Source: an uncultured Aquitalea sp. (GTDB lineage: Bacteria > Pseudomonadota > Gammaproteobacteria > Burkholderiales > Chromobacteriaceae). From it: DNA of 64,000 bases. The stretch covers positions 165,386 through 229,385 of the forward strand of contig NZ_CAMFLA010000004.1 in the NCBI RefSeq assembly GCF_945957525.1, written 5' to 3'. The notes under the pieces were generated by a model, which was not told the origin of the DNA, did no database searches, and was given only the letters and a program-made list of their open reading frames with translations. How positions within the stretch are numbered: position 1 is the first letter of the stretch; the number at the start of each line of letters is the position of its first letter. The position numbers were made by a program, and so were the translations under genes. Shown in pieces: positions 1-8,811 of this stretch.

Positions 1-96
1 AGCGCCGCCAACGGTGTGTACTTTAGTGCTTGTTACTGCGTTGCACTATCCGTAAAAATCCTTAGCGCGAAACACATTGCTGCGCCAGGGCCGGCG

Positions 97-1059
97 TCAC
101 CCCTGCTCCGCGCGCTTGGCCACCTGCTGACCAGCAAGGCTTTCGCTGGCCGTGCGCGGCCGCCGCGCCAGCGAGCTAAGGAGGATGCCACTGAAAATGG
201 CGGCCAGTCCGGCAGCGTGATACCAGTGCAGCTCCTCGCCCAAAAACAGGATGGACAACAGCGCGCCAAACGCCGGCATCAGATATAGAAAGCCCGCAGC
301 CCGGGCAGCGCCTACTTGCGCGATCGCGCGGTTGTACATCAGGAAGGCCAGGACGGAAGGAAACACACCCAGATACGCCAGCCAGAGCAAGGCCATGCCG
401 GGCAACATGGCAAAGCCGCCCGCCGCCGTCGTTTCACGTACAAAGAACGGCAACAAGCCCGCCTCCCCTACCAACAGCAAAGCCGTCATCATCACGATCG
501 GGTCCAGACTCGGTTTCAGCACCCGCAAGCCCAGCGTGTACACCGCCCAGCACAGTCCCGCCGCCAGCACCAGCACATCCCCCGGGGCAAAGCGAAAACC
601 GGCCAGCCCCGCCACATTGCCCTTGAGCACAATCAACAAGGCTCCCGCCCCAGCGGCAAGCATGCCCATCAACTGCCTCCGCCCCAGTTTTTGCCGGAAA
701 TAAACCGAGCCCAATAGCAAAACCATCACCGGCGTGGCACTGTTCAGGATGATGGCATTAGTTGCGGTAGTACTGCGCACCGCCACATACACCAGCGTAT
801 TGGTCAAACCGATGCCGAATACGCCCAGCACCAGCAAAACACGCCATTGATCACGAATTGCCGGCCAGGCGGCTCGCCAGCGCGGCAGCGCAAACGGCAA
901 GAGGCAGCACAAGGCAATGGCCCAGCGCCCGAAAGCCAACCCAAAGGGCCCAATCTGCCCGTGAATGGCGCGAGCAATGACAAAGTTGGTGGACCACAGC
1001 AGCATGGTCATGGTCAGCAAGGCATAGGCAAATGCAGGTTTTTTGGCGGTTTGTGGCAT
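97..1059 (-). CDS. DMT-superfamily (EamA) inner-membrane transporter
   Basis: A 320-residue polytopic membrane protein with two EamA repeats, roughly residues 10-145 and 165-295, each supplying about five hydrophobic helices. Repeat one opens with WSTNFVIARA and repeat two with CWAVYTLGLRVL, the places where EamA signatures normally sit. Family members export amino acids, nucleosides or other small metabolites. Nothing in the sequence fixes the substrate. The polar, Arg-rich tail is expected to be cytoplasmic. It is transcribed divergently from the amidase with 162 bp between the two starts. The 96 bases downstream of its stop, at the window edge, show nothing recognisable. Family assignment is firm; function beyond that is unknown. 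Confidence 0.85.
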   Translation of the reverse strand: MPQTAKKPAFAYALLTMTMLLWSTNFVIARAIHGQIGPFGLAFGRWAIALCCLLPFALPRWRAAWPAIRDQWRVLLVLGVFGIGLTNTLVYVAVRSTTATNAIILNSATPVMVLLLGSVYFRQKLGRRQLMGMLAAGAGALLIVLKGNVAGLAGFRFAPGDVLVLAAGLCWAVYTLGLRVLKPSLDPIVMMTALLLVGEAGLLPFFVRETTAAGGFAMLPGMALLWLAYLGVFPSVLAFLMYNRAIAQVGAARAAGFLYLMPAFGALLSILFLGEELHWYHAAGLAAIFSGILLSSLARRPRTASESLAGQQVAKRAEQG

Positions 1060-1178
1060 GTTGTTTTAAACATCAGAAATAACATGCCAATTCTAAGGAC
1101 TATCTGCGCAATATTTATGCTTAGTTGGTTTGTTTTTGGAAATACTGACCCCGTTCAGCGCTGAAATCGATAATTCAT

Positions 1179-1199
1179 GCCACGCAAATACAGCGTGGC
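1179..1199. promoter_or_regulatory. inverted repeat in amidase 5' leader
   Basis: GCCACGC and GCGTGGC are perfect 7-bp arms around a 7-base loop, ending 22 bases before the chosen amidase start. It could be an RNA hairpin in the leader or an operator half-way between the divergent genes. The sequence alone does not decide. Confidence 0.35.
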
Positions 1200-1221
1200 G
1201 GCATTTTGTTATGGAGACGGC

Positions 1222-2712
1222 ATGCTGCCTTTCCCCGAGTACGAAAAACTGGATGGCATCGCCATCTCCCGACTGATCAAGCGCGGCGAGATTTCCGCCG
1301 ATGAGGCGCTGGCCGCCGCCCGCGACCGCATTGAGCGGTACAACCCCCGTCTCAACGCTGTGGTGCACCTGCCGGAAAAAGCCGAACCGGTTACCCCTGC
1401 GGACGGCCCGCTGGCCGGGGTGCCCGTTCTGATCAAGGACCTGGTGTCCGATGTGGCCGGCTGGCCCACCCTGGCCGGCAGCCGCGCCATGCGCGGGCAC
1501 GTGGCGCGGCAGGATGGCGAAGTGATCCGGCGCTACCGCGCCGCCGGCTTGCAATTGGTGGGTAAAACCGCCACGCCGGAGTGGGGCTTGCACCCCTTCA
1601 CCGAGTCGACGCAATACGGCGCTACCCGCAACCCTTGGCAGCCCACACTGACAACCGGCGGTTCCAGCGGCGGTTCCGCTGCCGCGGTGGCGGCCGGCAT
1701 GACACCGATCGCCCATGGTGGCGACGGCGGCGGCTCAATCCGCATTCCCGCCTCGCATTGCGGCTTGTTCGGACTGAAACCGGGCCGGGGGCGCTCCCCC
1801 TGCGGACCGGTGTTTTCCGAATACTGGCAGGGTTTTGTCAGCGAGCACGCGCTGACCCGCTCGGTGCGGGACAGCGCCGCCATGCTGGATATCCTGCTGT
1901 CGGGTCACGACCCGCAAGACGTCAGTTATACCCCGCCCCCGGCATCCTCATTTCTGAGCAGCCTGGACACCCCGCCGCCGCGTCTGCGCATCGCCTTTAC
2001 CCGCCAGCCTTTTCAGGGCGGCGAGCTTGCGCCGGATTGCATGGCGGCGCTGGACGACAGTCTGGCGCTGCTGGCCTCGCTGGGCCACCACGTGGAAGAG
2101 GCCCATCCTCCGCTGGCCAGCCCGGAAGCGATACGTCGCGCCATGCTGGTAATGGTTTCAGGGGAAATGGCGGCGCTGGCCGCTACCTTGCGGAAGCCGG
2201 ACGGCTCGGCGCTGCGCTGGGAAGACATGGAAACCGATAGCTGGACGCTGGCGCGCTATGGCGAACTGCTCAGCGCGGGGGACTTTGCCCGCATGCGCCA
2301 GCTGGCGTTCGCCCAAGGCCGGATCATGGCGGCCTTCCACCAGCACTACGATGTGCTGGTAACGCCGGTGCTGAACGATCCGCCGCCGAATATCGGCGCC
2401 TTGCGCACCAGCAAGACAGAACAGGCTCTGTCAGACCTGCTGCTGGGCAAGCTCGGCCTGAACTGGACGCTGAAGCTGGGCAATGCGGTGGAAAAGAGCT
2501 CCAGACGGGTGATGGAACACATGGGCTGGACCATCCCTTTCAACATGAGCGGTCAGCCCGCCATGAGCGTGCCCCTGTTCTGGACTGAAAGCGGGCTGCC
2601 CATCGGCACCCAGTTTGTCGCCGCGCAAGGCCGGGAGGGCTTGTTGCTGCAACTGGCTCGGGAGCTGGAAATCGCCCGGCCCTGGTTTGACAGGCGTCCG
2701 CCCAAGGCCTGA
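1222..2712 (+). CDS. amidase-signature family amidase
   Basis: A 496-residue amidase-signature hydrolase, which cleaves C-N amide bonds with a Ser-cisSer-Lys triad. The triad is visible: Lys72 in VLIKDLVSD, cis-Ser148 in the [11 protein letters not shown] loop, and nucleophile Ser172 in [13 protein letters not shown], with the 24-residue Ser-Ser spacing typical of the family. The start was set at ATG 1222 because GGAGA lies six bases upstream; an in-frame ATG at 1177 lacks a ribosome binding site. No signal peptide is seen, so it should be cytoplasmic. Substrate could be an aliphatic or aryl amide or a peptide amide. It is not GatA, since there is no gatB or gatC nearby. It stands alone with a hairpin after it. 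Confidence 0.87.
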   Translation: MLPFPEYEKLDGIAISRLIKRGEISADEALAAARDRIERYNPRLNAVVHLPEKAEPVTPADGPLAGVPVLIKDLVSDVAGWPTLAGSRAMRGHVARQDGEVIRRYRAAGLQLVGKTATPEWGLHPFTESTQYGATRNPWQPTLTTGGSSGGSAAAVAAGMTPIAHGGDGGGSIRIPASHCGLFGLKPGRGRSPCGPVFSEYWQGFVSEHALTRSVRDSAAMLDILLSGHDPQDVSYTPPPASSFLSSLDTPPPRLRIAFTRQPFQGGELAPDCMAALDDSLALLASLGHHVEEAHPPLASPEAIRRAMLVMVSGEMAALAATLRKPDGSALRWEDMETDSWTLARYGELLSAGDFARMRQLAFAQGRIMAAFHQHYDVLVTPVLNDPPPNIGALRTSKTEQALSDLLLGKLGLNWTLKLGNAVEKSSRRVMEHMGWTIPFNMSGQPAMSVPLFWTESGLPIGTQFVAAQGREGLLLQLARELEIARPWFDRRPPKA

Positions 2713-2732
2713 GCGGCTCCACGCCTGAAATA

Positions 2733-2759
2733 GCCCGGCAACCATCAGGCTTGCCGGGC
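2733..2759 (+). terminator. hairpin after amidase
   Basis: GCCCGGCAA pairs perfectly with TTGCCGGGC across a 9-base loop, 21 bases after the amidase stop. There is no U-tract, so it is a processing or weak termination hairpin at best. The remaining bases to 2897 hold nothing recognisable. Confidence 0.45.
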
Positions 2760-2897
2760 CGACGACCTCCATCAGGCCGAAGCAGCGCCAGGCCGTCTCT
2801 CAAAACGCACCTTCCGCCCAAGCCTGCCCGCCAAACAACGCGCCCCGCCACCAAGCATTGCAAGCTGCATGCGATGGATTTGATTTGCCAGTGCGGG

Positions 2898-3497
2898 TTA
2901 ATGGGCTGGTTTGAGCCAGTCCGGATGCGCAGACAGCGCGGCGGCCGCTTCTTGCGACAAGCCCGCCAGCAGGGTGGACTGCGCCTTCACCACCTCCTCG
3001 GCGGCAGTGCCCGTCACCGGCTGACGCGCATGATATACGCCAGACCGCAGCGGGCGGCTTTGCCCCTTGGCCAACAGGCTCCAGCCGGCCTCCAGCTCCA
3101 CCTCTTTGCCCGGCGCCAGCCGGAACACCCGCACATCCAGCAGCAAGGACAGATCGGTTTGCGCCAAACCGGCCTGCGGCCAGGCGTATACCGTAGCAAG
3201 GCCGGTCTGACGGGAGAGATCCAGCGCCACCGTCTGCGAGACTAGGCGCGGCAGGCTGGCCACCCAACGCTGTTGATCGGCCAACATGAGCCGGCCGTCG
3301 GCTTGCTCCAGCACCAGTTGCGGCCGGTCCACCCCGGCTGGCAGCGTCACCGGCCCCACCAGCAGACTGGCGCCGGCAACAAGGTTGGCCGAAGGCGGCG
3401 CTGCGGCGGACAAATCATGAAAAGCCGACGGCGCGGAGGCGCAGCCAGCCAGCGTTGTCAGGCACAGGGCGGTCAAGATTGCGAGCCGATGCGTCAT
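2898..3497 (-). CDS. pqiC: PqiC-type outer-membrane lipoprotein (MCE auxiliary)
   Basis: A 199-residue lipoprotein of the ABC-type transport auxiliary family (DUF330). The N-terminus is a lipoprotein signal with lipobox LAGC, lipidated Cys19 expected, followed by a Ser/Ala spacer. In Escherichia coli PqiC sits in the outer membrane and forms a ring that docks the PqiB needle, helping lipid movement between the two membranes. Its ATG overlaps the pqiB stop by four bases, so translational coupling is likely. It is the last gene of the minus-strand pqi operon. Assignment rests on the lipobox, length and gene order together; the sequence itself is poorly conserved in this family. Confidence 0.85.
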   Translation of the reverse strand: MTHRLAILTALCLTTLAGCASAPSAFHDLSAAAPPSANLVAGASLLVGPVTLPAGVDRPQLVLEQADGRLMLADQQRWVASLPRLVSQTVALDLSRQTGLATVYAWPQAGLAQTDLSLLLDVRVFRLAPGKEVELEAGWSLLAKGQSRPLRSGVYHARQPVTGTAAEEVVKAQSTLLAGLSQEAAAALSAHPDWLKPAH

Positions 3498-5140
3498 TGC
3501 GGGTCTCCTTGCTTGCCGCGTATCAGGGCTTCAGGGTGGCGGTCCAGATAATCGGCCAGGGCGCGGAAACTGCGCGCGGTTTCGCTGACCTCCTGCGCTG
3601 CGTTGCGCACATCCTGCTGCAAGGGCGAATTGGCCTGCAGCGTTTGCTGGGTGTCGTCCAGGGTTTTCTGCAGTTTGTCCAGCGTTTGCGTGGCCTGCGG
3701 CAACACCTTGCCGTCGATATTGCCCATCAACTGACGGGTAGTGCTGAGCATGTCGCGCAGCTCATGAATGGACTGGTCGAGCCCGGTGCCGATCGAGTCC
3801 AGCGGCACTTTGTCCAGCTTGCGGGCAATGCGCTGCATCATGGCTTGCAGCTCTTCCAGGTCGCCCGGAATGGTGGGCATTACATCCATGTTTTGCTCAT
3901 GACCCAACTGCGCCGGCTTGGCGTCTCGGAAGAAATCCAGCGCCACAAACAGCTGCCCCGTAAGCAGACTGCCAGAGCGCAATTGCGCGCGCAGCCCGTT
4001 GGCCACCATCTGTTTGAGCGACAGTTGCTTGCGCAGGCTGCGCTCCTTATCCAGATTGCGCGACATGGACAATAAGCGGCTGGGGAAAATACGCACATCC
4101 ACCAGCATGTTGAAATCCTTGCGCGCCTTGTCATATTCCAGCCCGATGGCGGTGACCTCGCCAATGACGATGCCGCGGAAATCCACCGGCGCGCCCACCG
4201 AAAGCCCGCGCACCGACTGCTGGAACTTCAGCCGGATGGGGTACACCTCGTGGTCGGCCGTACGCATGGCCACTTCGCGGTTTTCCGCCAGGCCGAACAC
4301 CGCGCCAACGGCGGCCGGCTGCTCGTCCTCCCCGGTGGAGGGCGACTCGAACGCAATGCCGCCCAGCGCGATGGCGGTCAACGACTGGGTATTCACTTTC
4401 AGCCCGTTGGCCGAAACCGACAGATCCACGCCGCTGGCGTGCCAGAACCGGCTATCGGGCACCACAAAACGGTCATAGGGCGCATTGACGAAGATGGTGA
4501 GGTCCACCCCCTGGCCGCTCTTGTCCAACTGGTACGCCACCACCTGCCCTACCGGCACACGGCGGAAATACACCGGCGCGCCGATATCCAGCGAGCCCAG
4601 ATCGGCGGACTTCAACACAAACTGCCGGCCCGGCAAGTCGCCGGTGATGATGGGCGGCACTTCCAGCCCGGAGAAGTGCTGGCGGGTTTCCTTGCTTTGC
4701 CCGGCATCCATGCCGATGTAAGCCCCTGACAGCAGCGTGCCAAGGCCGGACACGCTGCCGCCGGCTATGCGTGGACGCACAATCCAGAAGCGGCTGTCGC
4801 TGGTGAGGTAGGACTCGGCTTCCTTGCTCATCTGCGCAGTGGCGACGATATTCTTGCGATCTTCGCTCACTTTCACCGAAGTCACTTCGCCGATATCCAC
4901 ATCCTTGTACTTGATACGCGTCTTGCCCGCTTCCAGGCCCTCGGCGTTGCGAAAGGCGATGGTGATGGTAGGCCCGCGCGACATGACGGCATGCACGGCC
5001 AGATAGCCGCCGATCAGTGCGGCCACCACCGGGATCAACCACACCAGCGAAGGTGACCAGCGCCGCCGCTCCACCAGCACGGCCTGCGGCAATTCTTGCT
5101 GCGCCGGCTCTTCCGGCGCGTCGTCACGCTTGTCGGTCAT
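3494..5140 (-). CDS. pqiB: PqiB-type MCE/MlaD-domain trans-envelope protein
   Basis: A 548-residue intermembrane transport protein with a short cytoplasmic N-terminus, one membrane helix (near residues 30-50), then three MCE (MlaD) modules and a long C-terminal helical coil (about residues 430-520) rich in Leu, Gln and Asp. The repeated VDFRGI / VYFRRVPVG type motifs mark the MCE barrels. PqiB forms hexameric rings stacked into a tunnel through the periplasm. I chose ATG 5140, five bases after GAGGA, over the ATG at 5143 and the TTG at 5152. It overlaps the upstream pqiA half-gene by 17 bases and pqiC by four, which argues for one transcript. Confidence 0.9.
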   Translation of the reverse strand: MTDKRDDAPEEPAQQELPQAVLVERRRWSPSLVWLIPVVAALIGGYLAVHAVMSRGPTITIAFRNAEGLEAGKTRIKYKDVDIGEVTSVKVSEDRKNIVATAQMSKEAESYLTSDSRFWIVRPRIAGGSVSGLGTLLSGAYIGMDAGQSKETRQHFSGLEVPPIITGDLPGRQFVLKSADLGSLDIGAPVYFRRVPVGQVVAYQLDKSGQGVDLTIFVNAPYDRFVVPDSRFWHASGVDLSVSANGLKVNTQSLTAIALGGIAFESPSTGEDEQPAAVGAVFGLAENREVAMRTADHEVYPIRLKFQQSVRGLSVGAPVDFRGIVIGEVTAIGLEYDKARKDFNMLVDVRIFPSRLLSMSRNLDKERSLRKQLSLKQMVANGLRAQLRSGSLLTGQLFVALDFFRDAKPAQLGHEQNMDVMPTIPGDLEELQAMMQRIARKLDKVPLDSIGTGLDQSIHELRDMLSTTRQLMGNIDGKVLPQATQTLDKLQKTLDDTQQTLQANSPLQQDVRNAAQEVSETARSFRALADYLDRHPEALIRGKQGDPQ

Positions 5141-5774
5141 CATTTTCCTCAATGGGGTCCCAGATGAGCCTGGGGTCGAAACACATGGCGGACAACATGG
5201 TCAGCACCACCACCGCGCCAAAGGCCATAGCGCCGGGGCCGGCCTTGATGCTGGCCAGCGATTGCAATTGCACCAGCGACACCAACAGCGCCACCACGTA
5301 AATATCCAGCATCGACCAAGGGCCGATGGTTTCCAGCAAACGGTACAGCCGGGTACGCTGGCGCGGCGCCCAGCGCGAGCGGCACTGCACGGTGATCAGC
5401 AGCAACAGCATGGCCAGTATCTTCAACAATGGCACCAGCACACTGGCGATGAACACCACCAGCGCAAGCGGCCAGGAACCGCTTTGCCAGAGAAACACCA
5501 CGCCGCTCATGATGGTGTCGTTCTGCGTGCCGGACAGCATGGCGGTTTCCATGATGGGCAGCAGGTTGGCGGGCAGATAGCAGATGATTGCCGCCAGCAG
5601 GAAGGCCCAGGCGTACTCCACGCTGCGCTTCTTGCGCGCCCTCACCTCGGCCCCGCAACGCGGGCACACAGCAGCCGCCCCGCGCTTTTCGCTGACGCCC
5701 CGGCACAGCAGCCCGCAAGCGCCGCAATGCCACCAGCCGCGCGCGGCGGCGGAACTCAGTGGGTAGCGCGACAT
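5124..5774 (-). CDS. pqiA: PqiA-like membrane protein, second half
   Basis: About 216 residues: an N-terminal four-Cys zinc-ribbon-like module (CGAC near residue 19, CPRC near residue 38), then four membrane helices. E. coli PqiA carries two such units in one chain; here the chain is split and this is the downstream unit. PqiA is an integral inner-membrane partner of PqiB. The start is uncertain: ATG 5774 has GGGAG eleven bases upstream, while an in-frame ATG at 5792 would add six residues. Either way it overlaps the end of the preceding half-gene, so the two halves are probably translated coupled. Confidence 0.85.
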   Translation of the reverse strand: MSRYPLSSAAARGWWHCGACGLLCRGVSEKRGAAAVCPRCGAEVRARKKRSVEYAWAFLLAAIICYLPANLLPIMETAMLSGTQNDTIMSGVVFLWQSGSWPLALVVFIASVLVPLLKILAMLLLLITVQCRSRWAPRQRTRLYRLLETIGPWSMLDIYVVALLVSLVQLQSLASIKAGPGAMAFGAVVVLTMLSAMCFDPRLIWDPIEENDDRQA

Positions 5775-6391
5775 GACTGATAGCGCTCCCATAGCAAGGC
5801 GGCGTCAAACCGGCTGGCGCTGGTGGCCAGCAAAATGATCAGGGCGAAAAACGACCACAAGCCGATGCCCGGATGCACTTGCGCCAAGTGCGCCAGCTTT
5901 ACCAGCGACACCAGCACGCCCAGCAAAAACACCTCCACCATGCCCCAGGGATGCACCATCTGGATCAGGCGCATCACTTTGGGAAACCCGCGCGGAGCGC
6001 GACCCAGCGTCAGCGGCAGCAAGAGATAGAGCAAGGCCAGCAGTTCGATCCCCGGCAACAGCACCCCGGTAAACAGCACCAGCATCGCCACCGGCAGCAT
6101 GTCCTGCCGCATCAGCTGCGAAGCCGTGCCCAGCAGGGTGGTGGCGGTGCGCACACCGCCCGCCTCCAGCCCGACCACCGGAAACACATTGGCCAATGTG
6201 AAGACAAACAGACCGGCCACTACCAGCGCCAGCGAGGTTTGCGGCTGATAGCCCCGGGCGCGGTGCAGCAAGCCGCCGCATCGGCAGCACGCGACGTTTT
6301 GCACATCGGAATGCGGCGCGTACTGCAGCAGGTCACACTCGTGGCAGGCGTGCAGCGCAGTCTGATGACGTTGCCCGAAGGAAGGATTCAT
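5756..6391 (-). CDS. pqiA: PqiA-like membrane protein, first half
   Basis: A 211-residue protein with a zinc-ribbon-like head (CHEC near residue 16, then CCRC about 18 residues on) followed by four hydrophobic helices, the same plan as the next gene. Together the two genes reproduce the duplicated layout of full-length PqiA. It begins 24 bases after the stop of the HhH protein, so all five genes from 6727 down to 2898 could be one transcript. The split is natural rather than a sequencing frameshift: each half has its own Cys module and the reading frames end and start cleanly. Confidence 0.85.
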   Translation of the reverse strand: MNPSFGQRHQTALHACHECDLLQYAPHSDVQNVACCRCGGLLHRARGYQPQTSLALVVAGLFVFTLANVFPVVGLEAGGVRTATTLLGTASQLMRQDMLPVAMLVLFTGVLLPGIELLALLYLLLPLTLGRAPRGFPKVMRLIQMVHPWGMVEVFLLGVLVSLVKLAHLAQVHPGIGLWSFFALIILLATSASRFDAALLWERYQSCRATH

Positions 6392-6415
6392 GGAGCGGTA
6401 TTGTAAACACAGGCA

Positions 6416-6727
6416 TCAACATGGGAAACCGCCGGCGGGGTCGCCGGGCATGGCTTTGCGCGCTGCGGTGAAGCGCCACCAGGGCAAGGCCTCGCCGGTA
6501 TCCATGAAATGAGTGACCGACATCAGCGTGTCCAGCACGCAAGGATCTTGCCGGCACTGGGTCAGCACACCCAGCTCGCGATACAGCGCGAGCGCATCCC
6601 TGCCCTTCAGCTGTGACGGTTCGTGGATGCCCAGCAATTGCAGATCAACCGCCATGGCCGGGCCGATATTGGGCAACTCTTGCAGATGGCGGGTGTGTTC
6701 TGGCGGTTTGCAACGATCCGGATGCAT
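6416..6727 (-). CDS. small helix-hairpin-helix protein (Cdd1/pathogenicity-locus type)
   Basis: A 103-residue cytoplasmic protein. Residues 16-50 form a helix-hairpin-helix unit (LPNIGPAMAVDLQLLGI followed by L...G.DALALYREL), and four Cys residues are spread through the chain, including CRQDPCV near residue 60. This matches the small Cdd1 family sometimes called mitomycin-resistance protein. Such HhH units usually contact DNA backbone, but no enzyme activity is evident. It is the first gene before pqiA with only 24 bases between, which suggests co-transcription; a link between it and lipid transport is not obvious. Confidence 0.7.
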   Translation of the reverse strand: MHPDRCKPPEHTRHLQELPNIGPAMAVDLQLLGIHEPSQLKGRDALALYRELGVLTQCRQDPCVLDTLMSVTHFMDTGEALPWWRFTAARKAMPGDPAGGFPC

Positions 6728-6886
6728 GAGGCGCTATCCAATCAGGCGAAGTGAACCTTCATTATGCATCAGCCGGCGCGGCTTCGCCCCGACCCGTGGC
6801 CGCTGGTTTTCTTATCCGCGCTCAAGGATTCGAGCCCGGGTCTTCGGCAAACTCGTGGCCTGTTCGCAACCCACCGGAGTTTCACC

Positions 6887-7207
6887 ATGAGCCTGCCTGA
6901 CGCCACTTTTGTATTCGACGCGCGCGGCGTCGCCAAACGCTTTCGCCATGCCGCCATCTTTGGCGCGCTGGAGTCGCTGCACAACGGCGAAGCCATGCGT
7001 TTCGTCAACGACCATGATCCCCTGCCGCTGCTGGAGCAGATCCGCACCCGCTACGGCCATCAGATCAGCTATCGATATGTTGACCGCACTGCTGACGGCG
7101 TGGTGATCGACTTTGCGGTCAGCCTGCCGGAAATCGCCGAACCGCAGAATGCCGGAGGTGGCTGCGGCGGCGGCGCTGGCGGCGGCTGCGGCTGCTCTGG
7201 TCACTGA
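6887..7207 (+). CDS. DUF2249 domain protein with Gly/Cys-rich tail
   Basis: A 106-residue protein. Residues 1-80 carry a DUF2249-like fold (a compact alpha/beta domain with a HDPLPLLEQI-type motif, here NDHDPLPLLEQI), related to TusA/SirA-like small proteins. The last 20 residues switch abruptly to a Gly/Cys-rich tail (GGGCGGGAGGGCGCSGH) that could bind a metal or be a flexible appendage. The start at 6887 follows GGAG by eight bases; longer in-frame extensions upstream have no ribosome site. It is a single gene followed by two terminator-like hairpins. The biochemical role is not known. Confidence 0.75.
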   Translation: MSLPDATFVFDARGVAKRFRHAAIFGALESLHNGEAMRFVNDHDPLPLLEQIRTRYGHQISYRYVDRTADGVVIDFAVSLPEIAEPQNAGGGCGGGAGGGCGCSGH

Positions 7208-7241
7208 TACCCGCCCGGCCGCGCCTTGCGGCGCCGTTTCC

Positions 7242-7275
7242 ACAGGTCAGCCCAAGGGCTGGCCTGTTTGCTTTT
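7242..7275 (+). terminator. terminator after DUF2249 gene
   Basis: CAGCCC and GGGCTG pair around a two-base loop and the stem continues through ACAGG/CCTGT with one bulge, followed by TTTGCTTTT. It lies 35 bases past the stop codon. Confidence 0.7.
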
Positions 7276-7316
7276 CTCACGCAAAAACCCGGTTTCTTTG
7301 TAACAACATGTTATCA

Positions 7317-7345
7317 GTCGCCAATCGGCGACAGAATTTTTTCTT
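7317..7345 (+). terminator. possible second terminator
   Basis: GTCGCC-AATC-GGCGAC is a six-pair stem with a four-base loop followed by AGAATTTTTTC. It could back up the previous terminator. It also lies in the AT-rich promoter region of the glycine-zipper gene, so an operator role is possible. Confidence 0.5.
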
Positions 7346-7498
7346 TTTATTTTCAACAAGTTAATTAGAAAAAATCGAGAATGACAAGTCCGGTCCATTT
7401 GTAAGCAGCAGATTGCAAAAAAAACTAACATTTCGCCGCTGGCCGCCCGCCAATCCGTCTGCCTACACTGCAGCCATCAAAACAAGGAGGTGCAAATC

Positions 7499-7876
7499 AT
7501 GAAAGCGAAAATCCTTACCGCCACCCTGCTGCTCACGCTGGCTGCCAGCGCGGCACAGGCCGGCTCCATGACTACGGACGCCATCCTCGGCGGCGCGCTG
7601 GGAGGCGCAGCGGGCGCAGCCGTCGGCTCCGCCGTGGGCGGCCGCAACGGCGCCATCATCGGCAGCGCCATCGGCGGCGCCACCGGTACGGCCATTGCCA
7701 CCAAGGACGAATACCGCCGCCCGCCTCCGCGCCAATATCAGGTGGACTACCGCGAATCGCGCAACTACTGGGGCGATCGTCGCGAGGAAGAACGCCGCTG
7801 GGAAGAGCGTCGCTGGGACCACGACCACCGCGGCCGCTGGCACCATGACAACGGCTGGCACGGCCATCGCGACTGA
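7499..7876 (+). CDS. glycine-zipper envelope protein
   Basis: A 125-residue exported protein: a signal peptide of about 20 residues ending SAAQAG, a glycine-zipper segment (about residues 25-62) of repeated GG/GA/GS pairs, then a strongly charged Arg/Glu/His/Trp-rich C-terminal half. Glycine-zipper proteins of this size usually insert in or line the envelope. The C-terminal half is low complexity and could bind anionic surfaces. The start at ATG 7499 sits eight bases after a full AAGGAGG. It is a lone gene with an AT-rich upstream region and a strong terminator, which fits a stress-responsive monocistron; that last point is inference. Confidence 0.75.
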   Translation: MKAKILTATLLLTLAASAAQAGSMTTDAILGGALGGAAGAAVGSAVGGRNGAIIGSAIGGATGTAIATKDEYRRPPPRQYQVDYRESRNYWGDRREEERRWEERRWDHDHRGRWHHDNGWHGHRD

Positions 7877-7893
7877 TCTCGCCCCGTCAAGAC

Positions 7894-7920
7894 AAAAGCC
7901 CCGGCATGCCGGGGCTTTTT
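7894..7920. terminator. bidirectional terminator
   Basis: AAAAGCCCCGG and CCGGGGCTTTTT flank a four-base CATG-type loop. The A-run on one side and T-run on the other let it serve both the glycine-zipper gene and the convergent TSUP gene. Confidence 0.85.
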
Positions 7921-7941
7921 GTTGTGTCTTGGCCTATGGGC

Positions 7942-8715
7942 TCAAGCCAGCCAAGAAACCGCCATATCCCAGCCCAGCTTGCCGATCAGCACCGAAGTCA
8001 GCAGCAAGAACAGGATGCGCACAAAACCGGCGCCCTTTTTCATGGCGATCCAGGAGCCGGCCATCGCACCCAGCACATTGAAACCCGCCATCGGAATGGC
8101 GTACTGGAACAGCACATTGCCGGTTGGAATGAAGAAAGTGAGCGCCGCCACATTGGTGGTGAGGTTCACCACCTTGGCCGCGGCGGAGGCGTGGAGAAAA
8201 TCGAAGGCAAAGCAGCGGATGAACAGGAAAATCAGAAAGCTGCCAGTGCCGGGGCCGAACAAACCGTCGTAAAAACCGATGGCTCCACCGATAGCCATGC
8301 CCATCGCCATCTCGCGGCGGCCAATGGCCACCGGCTTGTGCAGTTTGCCGAAGTCCTTTTTCCACAAGGTGTACACCGCCATCACGATCAGCAACACCAG
8401 CACCATGGGCCGGATATACGCCTTAGGAATGGCGTTGACCGTGGCCGCGCCGGCAAAGGACATGACGAAGGCGGTGGCCGCCGCCGGCAGCACCAGATTC
8501 CACGGCAGTTTCACGCGCTTGAGATAGCTGCGCGCGGCGGACAGCGTGCCCACCGCCGACGACATCTTGTTGGTGCCAAACAAGGTAGCGGCTGAATAAT
8601 TGGGCAGAAAATTGAACAGGGCCGGGGTCTGGATCAGCCCCCCCCCGCCAACAGCGGCATCGATCATGCCGGCCATGAAAGAAAAGAAACACAAACAACC
8701 CAGCGTCAGTAACAT
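7942..8715 (-). CDS. TSUP (TauE/SafE) family anion permease
   Basis: A 257-residue integral membrane protein with about eight hydrophobic helices and the two halves typical of TSUP proteins; the conserved GGGGLIQTPALF segment lies near the N-terminus and GFYDGLFGPGTGSFL in the second half. Family members move sulfite, sulfoacetate, taurine or related organosulfonates, usually outward. Substrate is not determinable here. Start ATG 8715 follows GGAGA by six bases; two upstream in-frame starts (8733, 8772) are less well placed. It is divergent from a LysR regulator with an inverted repeat between, so that regulator is the likely controller. Confidence 0.85.
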   Translation of the reverse strand: MLLTLGCLCFFSFMAGMIDAAVGGGGLIQTPALFNFLPNYSAATLFGTNKMSSAVGTLSAARSYLKRVKLPWNLVLPAAATAFVMSFAGAATVNAIPKAYIRPMVLVLLIVMAVYTLWKKDFGKLHKPVAIGRREMAMGMAIGGAIGFYDGLFGPGTGSFLIFLFIRCFAFDFLHASAAAKVVNLTTNVAALTFFIPTGNVLFQYAIPMAGFNVLGAMAGSWIAMKKGAGFVRILFLLLTSVLIGKLGWDMAVSWLA

Positions 8716-8766
8716 GCCGTTCTCCAGAAACATGCCGGCATTGTAAGTCTTGCCGGCGCCGGCATG

Positions 8767-8795
8767 TTGCAATACCGTATTGCAATATTTGCAAT
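8767..8795. promoter_or_regulatory. LysR-type operator in divergent promoter
   Basis: TTGCAAT-ACCGT-ATTGCAA is a perfect 7-bp inverted repeat (8767-8785) followed at once by a third TTTGCAAT half-site (8788-8795). It sits between the TSUP and LysR starts, 17 bases before the regulator ATG, as expected for an autoregulatory LysR binding site. Confidence 0.65.
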
Positions 8796-8811
8796 AAAGA
8801 GCGCGATCACG

